NCBI GenBank assembly: GCA_964555565.1
Contig: CAZKTF010000031.1
Location: 1 to 21,045, forward strand
Direction of reading: 5' to 3'
DNA: 21,045 bases
Source of the DNA: CAZKTF01 sp964555565
Lineage (GTDB): Bacteria; Planctomycetota; JAJSAM01; JAKLKS01
This document shows, in pieces, positions 14,404 to 20,173 of the stretch (positions are counted from its first letter, which is position 1; each line of letters starts with the position of its first letter). The position numbers were made by a program, and so were the translations under genes. The notes under the pieces are model-generated. The model had not been told where the DNA came from and searched no databases. It worked only from the letters and a program-made list of their open reading frames with translations.

Positions 14404-15399
14404 ATGGACGCGCCCCGCCACACGCTCAGCCAGCACATCCTCCGCGCGCAGGCGGGCCACCCGGGCGCGCGGGGGGAGTTCTCGGCCCTCCTCGCCCAGA
14501 TCGTCGCGGCCTGCAAGACGATCGGGGGGGAGTGCCGGCGCGCCGGCCTCGGCGCCGCGCACGGGAGCGCGGGGGTCGTGGGCCACCACGGGGACGAGGT
14601 CAAGCGCCTCGACCAGTTCGCCAACGACGCCTTCCTCCACTCCTTCGACCACACCGGGCTCGCGGCCGCCCTCGTCTCCGAGGAGATGGAGGAGCCGCGC
14701 GTCCCCCCGGGCTCCGGCTCGGGCCGGCCCGACTACGTCGTCCTCTTCGACCCCATCGACGGGTCGAGCAACATCGAGGTGGACGTCACGGTCGGCACGA
14801 TTTTCTCCATCCACAAGAGGGTGGATCCGCTCCGGGAGCCGCGGGCCGAGGACCTCCTCAGGCTCGGCGCGGAGCAGGTCGCGGCGGGCTACGTCCTCTA
14901 CGGCCCCGCCATGGTCCTCGTCCTCGCCCTGCCCGACGGGGTGAACCTCTTCACCCTCGACCCCGAACGGGGGGACTTCCTGCTGACCGACCCCTCGATC
15001 CGGATTCCCACGCGCGGCGAGACCTACAGCGTGAACGAGGGGAACTCCCCGAAGTGGGGCGCGGGCCCCCGCCGCCTCGTCGAGGCCCTCCGCTCGGGCA
15101 AGGTCGGGAAGATGCGGACCGCGCGCTACGTGGGCTCCCTCGTCGCGGACTTCCACCGCACGCTGCTGCGGGGCGGGCTCTTCGCCTACCCCGGCGAGAC
15201 GAAGAAGCCCGAGGGGAAGATCCGCCTCCTCTACGAGGCCGCCCCGCTCGCCTACGTCGCCGAGAAGGCCGGCGGCGCCGCGACCGACGGGACCCAGCGC
15301 ATCCTGGCCATCCGCCCCACCGCGGTCCACCAGCGCACGCCGATCCTCATCGGCAGCGCCGAGGACGTCGCGGACGCGGAGAAGCTCCTGGCGGGGTAG
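14404..15399 (+). CDS. fbp: Fructose-1,6-bisphosphatase class I
   Basis: A 331-residue enzyme that hydrolyses fructose-1,6-bisphosphate to fructose-6-phosphate, the committed step of gluconeogenesis and also a step of the Calvin cycle. Metal-site residues are EEM (93-95) and 'DPIDGSSN' (116-123, D116/D119). The substrate-phosphate region is 'KMRTARYVGSLVADFHRTLL' (236-255) and the C-terminal metal/substrate segment is 'RLLYEAAPLAYVAEKAGG' (274-291). Length is normal for the family. The ATG at 14404 is followed at once by conserved family sequence (TLSQHIL). The frame is open for about 600 codons upstream, but that stretch is antisense to der and the aldolase and is not part of the protein. 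It is divergent from the aldolase gene with 108 bp between them, and it converges on yacG across a repeat-rich gap. Confidence 0.95.
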   Translation: MDAPRHTLSQHILRAQAGHPGARGEFSALLAQIVAACKTIGGECRRAGLGAAHGSAGVVGHHGDEVKRLDQFANDAFLHSFDHTGLAAALVSEEMEEPRVPPGSGSGRPDYVVLFDPIDGSSNIEVDVTVGTIFSIHKRVDPLREPRAEDLLRLGAEQVAAGYVLYGPAMVLVLALPDGVNLFTLDPERGDFLLTDPSIRIPTRGETYSVNEGNSPKWGAGPRRLVEALRSGKVGKMRTARYVGSLVADFHRTLLRGGLFAYPGETKKPEGKIRLLYEAAPLAYVAEKAGGAATDGTQRILAIRPTAVHQRTPILIGSAEDVADAEKLLAG

Positions 15400-15423
15400 G
15401 AACGGTCCCTCGCTGTTCCGTGT

Positions 15424-15661
15424 GGTTCTCCGCGGGGGAGTGCGGAAGAGGCTTTCACCACGGAGAGCACGGAGGACACTGAGGACACGGAGAACGACCC
15501 GGACAACAACGAGGGGAAGGGGGAACGACCGTGGCGAGGATCCTGAGCTCGAGAGCCGTTGCCCCCCCCTTCCGCCTGCCGTTCTCCGTGCCCTCCGTGC
15601 TCTCCGTGTCCTCCGTGGTAGAAGACGTTCTCCGGCAGGCCACTCGAAACAGCGGAGAACC
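15424..15661. repeat. Composite inverted repeat made of 9-bp CACGGAG units
   Basis: This element fills most of the 301-bp gap between fbp and yacG (15400-15700), which holds no other gene. The left arm at 15457-15496 has four 9-bp units of the form nnCACGGAG (one reads CACTGAG) followed by AACG. The right arm at 15580-15619 is its reverse complement with 6 mismatches in 40. Farther out, GGTTCTCCGC (15424-15433) pairs perfectly with GCGGAGAACC (15652-15661). Inner G-rich and C-rich tracts near 15513-15526 and 15556-15573 pair roughly as well. It therefore looks like two inverted copies of one repeat, and it could act as a bidirectional terminator for the two convergent genes. Similar CACGGAG-type repeats are, to my knowledge, dispersed in several environmental bacterial genomes. 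Confidence 0.8.
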
Positions 15662-15700
15662 CCAAGAACCCGCTCTCCGCGACTTCGCCGGCGTGCCGGC

Positions 15701-15871
15701 CTACTCCTCCTCTCCCTTGAGCGGCGTCGAGACCCGGTAGTCCTCGTGGAACCACCTCCCCAGGTCCACGAGGCGGCAGCGGTCGGAGCAGAAGGGCTTC
15801 CACCGCGAGTCGGCCGGGACCGGCTTCCGGCAGGCGGGGCAGGTCTCAGGGGCGGCGGGAGCGGGGTCCAC
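15701..15871 (-). CDS. yacG: YacG-like zinc-ribbon protein (DNA gyrase inhibitor family)
   Basis: A 56-residue protein that is easily missed because of its size. It carries the full YacG signature: zinc ligands C11 and C14 (TCPAC), C28 and C32 (FCSDRC), the family core 'RWKPFCSDRCRLVDLGRW' (23-40) and 'EDYRVS', then a short acidic tail. In E. coli YacG binds the GyrB C-terminal region and blocks DNA binding by gyrase; in this lineage the role is inferred. The GTG at 15871 starts 10 nt after the stop of the FmdB-type gene and is the only sensible start. AGGTAGGG upstream is a weak ribosome site. It is the last gene of the chaperone operon. Confidence 0.88.
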   Translation of the reverse strand: MDPAPAAPETCPACRKPVPADSRWKPFCSDRCRLVDLGRWFHEDYRVSTPLKGEEE

Positions 15872-15881
15872 GCGCGCGTCC

Positions 15882-16280
15882 CTACCTGGTCTTCGGATTC
15901 CCGCCGTCGCCCGCGGGATTCGACTCCCCGCGGGACGGCTTCGACTCCCCGCCGGAGGTCTTGGACTCCCCGCCGGACGGCTTCGATTTCCCTCCGGACG
16001 GCTTCGCCTCGGGCTTGCCCGCCTTGTCCGAGGACGCCCCCGGCTCCTTCTTCCCGTCCCCTCCGGGGCCTTTGTCGGAACCCGCCGAAGGCGACTTCCG
16101 CTTGTAGTCGGTCTCGTAGAAGCCGGAGCCCTTGAAGATGACGCCCGACCCCGTGCCGAAGAGGCGGCGGAGCTTCCGGCGGCCGCACTCCGGGCACTTG
16201 AGGAGCGGCCGGTCCGACATCGACTGGAACTCCTCGAAGCGGTGCTCGCAGGCCGCGCAGAGGTATTCGTAGGTGGGCAC
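15882..16280 (-). CDS. FmdB-family zinc-ribbon protein with repetitive C-terminal tail
   Basis: 132 residues. The first 60 are the FmdB-type zinc ribbon: MPTYEY opening, ligands C8, C11, C29 and C32 (CAAC and CPEC), and the family end 'VIFKGSGFYETDYKR'. The name comes from a regulator of formamidase/formate metabolism genes, but most members have no proven role. The last 70 residues are a Lys/Ser/Gly/Glu-rich, disordered tail with heptad-like repeats (PSGGESK variants) encoded by a 21-bp tandem repeat. The GTG at 16280 lies 3 nt after the grpE stop, with GGAGGGA inside the end of grpE as ribosome site. It is co-transcribed with the chaperone genes, so a link to protein quality control or translation is possible but unproven. 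Confidence 0.9.
   Translation of the reverse strand: MPTYEYLCAACEHRFEEFQSMSDRPLLKCPECGRRKLRRLFGTGSGVIFKGSGFYETDYKRKSPSAGSDKGPGGDGKKEPGASSDKAGKPEAKPSGGKSKPSGGESKTSGGESKPSRGESNPAGDGGNPKTR
15918..16001. repeat. Four tandem 21-bp repeats within the FmdB-type gene
   Basis: Four consecutive 21-bp units, each close to CTTCGACTCCCCGCCGGACG plus one base on the plus strand, encode the degenerate seven-residue repeats PSGGKSK, PSGGESK, TSGGESK and PSRGESN. The unit length is a multiple of three, so changes in copy number would keep the frame. Confidence 0.75.
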
Positions 16281-16283
16281 CGG

Positions 16284-16949
16284 TCATCCCTCCGTGGGGT
16301 GGACGGAGCCCCCCGTAGCCGCCGAAGGCGGCGTAGGCGGAACGGCCACCTTCACGCGCGCGGGCCGGATGACCCGGTCCCCGCGCCTCCAGCCGGAGGC
16401 CAGGACCTGGAGGACGGTCAGCGGCGGGTGGTCCTCCGTGGGCTCCTGCATGACCGCCTGGTGGAGCGACGGGTCGAGCACCTGCCCCGCCGCGTCGATC
16501 CGCTGGACCCCCAGCTCCCCGAGCGCCCGTTCCGTCTCGCGGGCGGCGATCCGGACCCCCTCGAGGAGCGTCTCGAAGTCCCGCGTGCGCTCCGCGGCCT
16601 CCACGGCGCGGGTGAAGGAGTCGAGGGCGTCCAGGAAGGGGGCGAGGACCCGCGCGGCCTCGTCCTCGGCCGACCGGCGGGCGTCCTTCTCCTGGCGGCG
16701 ACGGTAGTTCTCGAACTCCGCCTGGATCCGCTGCGCCTGGCGGAGCATCTCGTCCCGCTCCCCGGCGCGGGCCAGGAGGTCGGCGATCTCCTCCGGCCCG
16801 AGGATCCGCGCCCCGCCGGCGACGCCGGTGGCGGGGTGCGGACCCCCCGGCGGCACGGCCGGGAACGCGCCCGGGCCCGCGCCCGGCGCGGACCGGGGCC
16901 CCGCCGCCGCGCGGCCCCCCGGCCCCGTCTTCGGCTCTTTCCTGCCCAT
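16284..16949 (-). CDS. grpE: Nucleotide exchange factor GrpE
   Basis: 221 residues. GrpE releases ADP from DnaK. The N-terminal 50 residues are a Pro/Gly/Ala-rich disordered extension. The long coiled-coil helix includes 'RIQAEFENYRRRQEKDARR' (74-92), the four-helix region follows (LAPFLDALDSFTRAVEAAE), and the C-terminal beta domain carries 'LGVQRIDAAGQVLDPSLHQAV' and 'SGWRRGDRVIRPARVKVA' (185-202), all diagnostic. The ATG at 16949 lies 2 nt after the dnaJ stop; the frame stays open upstream but only over dnaJ. No dnaK gene is in the window although its two co-chaperones are. The order dnaJ-grpE within a groEL operon fits a heat-shock unit. Confidence 0.93.
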   Translation of the reverse strand: MGRKEPKTGPGGRAAAGPRSAPGAGPGAFPAVPPGGPHPATGVAGGARILGPEEIADLLARAGERDEMLRQAQRIQAEFENYRRRQEKDARRSAEDEAARVLAPFLDALDSFTRAVEAAERTRDFETLLEGVRIAARETERALGELGVQRIDAAGQVLDPSLHQAVMQEPTEDHPPLTVLQVLASGWRRGDRVIRPARVKVAVPPTPPSAATGGSVHPTEG

Positions 16950-16951
16950 GG

Positions 16952-18100
16952 CTACCCGAAGAGCTCCTTCAGCCGGTCCAGGAACGACTTCCGCGCGCTG
17001 CCCGGGTTGGCTTCCTGCACCCCCTCGAGCTGGTGGAGGATCTCCTCCTCGCGGCGCGAGAGGCGCTGGGGCACCTCCACGACGACCCGCACGAGCGCGT
17101 CGCCGCGCCCGCGCCCGCGCGGGTCCGGGAGCCCGAGGCCCCGCATCCTGAGGACCTGCCCGCTCTGCGCCCCGCGGGGGATGCGGAGGCGGCTCAGCCC
17201 CTCGAGCGTGGGGACCTCGACCTCGCCCCCGAGCGCCGCCCGGGAAAAGGAGATCGGCACCTCGCACCGGAGGTCGAGCCCGTCGCGCTCGAACACCGGG
17301 TGCGGCCGCACCCGGACCTCGCAGAACAGGTCGCCCGGCGGGGCGCCGCTCTCCCCCGCCTCGCCCTGCCCCGCGAGCCTCAGGCGCGCCCCGTCCTCGA
17401 CGCCGGCCGGCACCACCACGGTGATCTCCCGGTCCCGCTCCACGCGCCCCGAGCCGCGGCAGTCGCCGCAGGGACTCTTGACGACCCGGCCCTGCCCCCC
17501 GCAACGCGGGCACGCCATCCGCAGGCTGAAGAAACCCTGGGAGCGCGTCACCGCCCCGCTCCCGCCGCAGGCCGCGCACGCCGAGGCCGAGGTCCCCGGC
17601 TTCGCCCCGCTCCCGCGGCACGTCCCGCACGCCTCCCGCCGCCGCACCCGGATCGCCTTCTCGCTCCCCCGGGCCATCTCCTCGAAGGAGACGTCCAGCT
17701 CGCAGACGAGGTGCGCCCCGCGCTCCGGCCCCGGCCGCCCCGGGCGCCCGAAGAACTCCTCGAACACCCCGCCGCGTCCGCCGAAGAGGGCCTCGAAGAC
17801 GTCGTCCGGTGATCGGAACCCGGCGAAGGCCTCGCCCCCCGGCCCGCCGGACGCCCCGCCGGCGCCCACGCCGACCCCCGCGTGGCCGTACTTGTCGTAG
17901 AGCGGGCGCTTCTGCGGGTCCGTGAGGACCTGGTAGGCCTCGGCCGCCTCCTTGAAGCGCCCGGCGGCCTCGGGGTTCCCGGGGTTGCGGTCCGGGTGCC
18001 AGCGGAGGGCCGCCTTGCGGTAGGCCCTCTTGAGGACCTCCTCGGCGGCGTCCCTCGGGACCCCGAGGACCTCGTAGTAGTCGCGCCTATCGACCGGCAT
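16952..18100 (-). CDS. dnaJ: Chaperone protein DnaJ
   Basis: A 382-residue type I (class A) DnaJ, the J-domain co-chaperone of DnaK. The J domain spans about 6-72 with HPD at 35-37. A Gly/Phe-rich linker (73-125) contains 'DDVFEALFGG' and 'GVFEEFFGRPG'. Four CXXCXGXG zinc motifs start at C158, C175, C197 and C211. The C-terminal substrate-binding and dimerisation domains follow (VEDGARLRLAGQGEAG; LFCEVRVRPHPVFERDGLDL). The ATG at 18100 gives the standard start just before the J domain. The ribosome site is weak (GGGAAA). A pair of overlapping hairpins separates it from groEL1, 61 bp upstream, and may set its level relative to the chaperonins. Confidence 0.96.
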   Translation of the reverse strand: MPVDRRDYYEVLGVPRDAAEEVLKRAYRKAALRWHPDRNPGNPEAAGRFKEAAEAYQVLTDPQKRPLYDKYGHAGVGVGAGGASGGPGGEAFAGFRSPDDVFEALFGGRGGVFEEFFGRPGRPGPERGAHLVCELDVSFEEMARGSEKAIRVRRREACGTCRGSGAKPGTSASACAACGGSGAVTRSQGFFSLRMACPRCGGQGRVVKSPCGDCRGSGRVERDREITVVVPAGVEDGARLRLAGQGEAGESGAPPGDLFCEVRVRPHPVFERDGLDLRCEVPISFSRAALGGEVEVPTLEGLSRLRIPRGAQSGQVLRMRGLGLPDPRGRGRGDALVRVVVEVPQRLSRREEEILHQLEGVQEANPGSARKSFLDRLKELFG

Positions 18101-18122
18101 CGGGTTTCCCGGGGACCCTGCG

Positions 18123-18160
18123 GGCCTACCGCAACAACGGCAGGCCGGGCAAGCCCGGCC
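18123..18160. repeat. Two overlapping hairpins between groEL1 and dnaJ
   Basis: The first is a perfect palindrome GGCCGGGC-AA-GCCCGGCC (18143-18160), beginning one nucleotide after the groEL1 TAG stop on the minus strand. The second pairs GGCCT/AGGCC and CCG/CGG around CAACAA (18123-18146). They share 18143-18146, so the two folds compete. No U tract follows, so a processing, stabilising or attenuating role is more likely than full termination. The first hairpin resembles common dispersed GGGCTTGCCC elements. Confidence 0.6.
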
Positions 18161-18161
18161 C

Positions 18162-19778
18162 CTACAGCGTGGCCCCGGCCACCGCCTTCTTCGTGTCCTT
18201 GTCCTTGAGGTCCGTGATCATGACGGACGTGGTCAGGAGCAGCGAAGCGATCGACGCGGCGTTCTGGAGCGCGCACCGCGTGACCTTGGCGGGGTCCACG
18301 ATCCCGGCCTTCCAGAGATCGACGATCTCCCCCGAGACGGCGTCGAAGCCCCAGGGCTCCTTCTTCTCCAGGATCTCCTCGGCGACGACCGACCCGTCGC
18401 GGCCGGTGTTCTCGGCGATCTGCGTCGCCGGGGCCCGCAGCGCCCGGACCACCACGCCGGCCCCGATCCGCTCGTCCCCCTCGAGGTCCGTGAGCAGGGA
18501 CTCGAGGGCCACGGAGGCGCGGAGCAGCGTCGAGCCGCCCCCGGGGACGATCCCCTCCTCCACCGCGGCCCGGGTCGCGTGCAGCGCGTCCTCCACGCGG
18601 GCCTTCTTCTCCTTGCTCTCGGCCTCCGTGGCGGCGCCGACCTTGATGACCGCCACGCCGCCCGCGAGGCGGGCGAGCCGCTCCTGGAGCTTCTCGCGGT
18701 CGTAGTCGCTGGTGACCTTCTCCATCTGGGCGCGGATCTCGCCGATGCGGGCCTGGATCGCCTTCTTGGCCCCGGCGCCCTCGATGACGGTGCAGTCGTC
18801 CTTGCCGACGACGACCCGCTTGACCCTGCCGAGGTCCTGGATCGTGACGGACTCGAGCTTCACGCCCAGGTCCTCGCTCAGGAACCGCCCGCCCGTGACG
18901 ACGGCGAGGTCGCCCATCATGGCCTTGCGCCGGTCCCCGAAGCCCGGGGCCTTGACCGCGCAGACCTTGAGGATCCCGCGCAGCCTGTTCACGACGAGCG
19001 CGGCGAGGGCCTCGCCCTCCACGTCCTCGGCCACCACGAGGAGCGAACGGCCCGCGCGGGCGACCTGCTCCAGGACGGGGACGAACTCCTGGACCGAGGA
19101 GATCTTCTTCTCGTAGACGAGGACGAGCGCGTCCTCCAGCTCGCACTTCAGGGTCTCGACGTTCGTGAGGAAGTAGGGGGAGACGTAGCCCTTGTCGAAC
19201 TGCATCCCCTCCACGACCTCGAGGGTCGTGGCGATCCCCTTCGCCTCCTCCACGGTGATGACGCCGTCCTTGCCGACCTTGTCGATGGCGTCCGCGAGGA
19301 GCTCGCCCACGGCGCGGTCCTGGTTCGCGGAGATCATGCCGACCTGGACGATCTGCTCCCGGTCCTTGACCGGGCGGCTGACGCGCTTGATCTCCTCCAC
19401 GGCCCTCGCCACGGCGGCGTCGATGCCGCGCTTGACGGAGACCGGGTTGGAGCCGGCGAGGACCGCCTTGAGGCCCTGGTCGAAGACCGCCTCGGCGAGG
19501 ACGGTAGCCGTCGTGGTCCCGTCGCCCGCCGTGTCGGAGGTCTTCCCGGCGACCTCGTTGACGAGCTTGGCCCCCATGTTCTCGAAGGGGTCCTCCAGCT
19601 CGACCTCCTTGGCCACCGTCACGCCGTCGCGCGTGGAGACCGGGGAGCCCCACTTCTTCTCGAGGAGGACGTTCTTCCCCGAGGGGCCGAGCGTGACCTT
19701 CACCGCCCGGGCGATCTTGCGCACCCCGACCTGGATCTTCGTCCAGCCGTCCGCGCCGAACAGCATCTGCTTCGCCAT
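18162..19778 (-). CDS. groEL: Chaperonin GroEL, copy 1
   Basis: A 538-residue 60-kDa chaperonin subunit that forms the tetradecameric folding chamber with GroES. Landmarks are 'VKVTLGPSGKNVLLEK', the ATP-site 'AGDGTTTATVLAEA' with the catalytic-loop aspartate, 'VEEAKGIATTLEVVEGMQFD', and 'KKARVEDALHATRAAVEEGIVPGGG' carrying the ATP-hydrolysis aspartate (D398 in E. coli) and the second nucleotide loop. The C-terminus ends in KKAVAGATL and lacks the Gly-Gly-Met tail of many GroELs. The N-terminal 25 residues (MAKQMLFGADGWTKIQVGVRK) are more diverged than usual. The ATG at 19778 follows GAGGAGAGGAG. It lies 67 bp after groES and is the second groEL of the operon in transcription order. Confidence 0.96.
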   Translation of the reverse strand: MAKQMLFGADGWTKIQVGVRKIARAVKVTLGPSGKNVLLEKKWGSPVSTRDGVTVAKEVELEDPFENMGAKLVNEVAGKTSDTAGDGTTTATVLAEAVFDQGLKAVLAGSNPVSVKRGIDAAVARAVEEIKRVSRPVKDREQIVQVGMISANQDRAVGELLADAIDKVGKDGVITVEEAKGIATTLEVVEGMQFDKGYVSPYFLTNVETLKCELEDALVLVYEKKISSVQEFVPVLEQVARAGRSLLVVAEDVEGEALAALVVNRLRGILKVCAVKAPGFGDRRKAMMGDLAVVTGGRFLSEDLGVKLESVTIQDLGRVKRVVVGKDDCTVIEGAGAKKAIQARIGEIRAQMEKVTSDYDREKLQERLARLAGGVAVIKVGAATEAESKEKKARVEDALHATRAAVEEGIVPGGGSTLLRASVALESLLTDLEGDERIGAGVVVRALRAPATQIAENTGRDGSVVAEEILEKKEPWGFDAVSGEIVDLWKAGIVDPAKVTRCALQNAASIASLLLTTSVMITDLKDKDTKKAVAGATL

Positions 19779-19845
19779 CGCGTGGCTCCTCTCCTCGCTG
19801 CCCGCGTACCCGCGGCCCGCGCGTCGCCGCGGGGCCCCGCCCCGC

Positions 19846-20139
19846 CTACTCGATCACCCCGAGCAGGTCGTTCTCGTGCAGGATCTTCAGGTCCTCGCCC
19901 GCGACCTTGACGTCGGAGCCGGAGTACTTCCCGTAGAGGACCACGTCCCCGTTCTTCACCGGGACCGGCGTCCGCTTCCCCGTGTCCAGGAGCTTGCCCG
20001 GCCCGACGGCGACCACGGTGCCGCGCTGCGGCTTCTCCTTGGCCGTGTCGGGCAGCACGATCCCGCCCGCGGTCTTCTCCTCGGCCTCGAGCGGCCTCAC
20101 GACCACCCTGTCGTCCAGCGGCCTGAGCTTCATGCCCAT
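19846..20139 (-). CDS. groES: Co-chaperonin GroES
   Basis: 97 residues, the normal length. Family landmarks are 'LRPLDDRVVVRPLEAEEKTAGGIVLPDTAKEKPQRGTV' (residues 5-42, including the mobile loop that docks on GroEL), 'VKNGDVVLYGKYSGSDVK' and the end 'ILHENDLLGVIE'. The first ATG at 20139 is chosen because GGAGGAGG lies about 8 nt upstream; the ATG two codons later is an alternative. It sits between the two groEL genes, 34 bp after groEL2 and 67 bp before groEL1. It is the only groES visible, so it may serve both chaperonins. Confidence 0.97.
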   Translation of the reverse strand: MGMKLRPLDDRVVVRPLEAEEKTAGGIVLPDTAKEKPQRGTVVAVGPGKLLDTGKRTPVPVKNGDVVLYGKYSGSDVKVAGEDLKILHENDLLGVIE

Positions 20140-20173
20140 GTGCGTTTCCTCCTCCGGAAGTCCCGCCCGGTCC

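Noticed and set aside
15457..15619. CRISPR-like array
   Set aside because: The units are only 9 bp, directly abutting without spacers, and in two inverted blocks; no cas genes are near.
14383..16287. 634-codon minus-strand frame covering fbp, the repeat gap and the FmdB-type gene
   Set aside because: It is antisense to fbp and out of frame with both zinc-ribbon genes. Its composition is that of a shadow frame.
19829..19840. 12-bp palindrome GCGGGGCCCCGC between groES and groEL1, as a terminator or operator
   Set aside because: No loop, no T tract, no resemblance to the CIRCE element, and such palindromes are expected by chance at this GC content.
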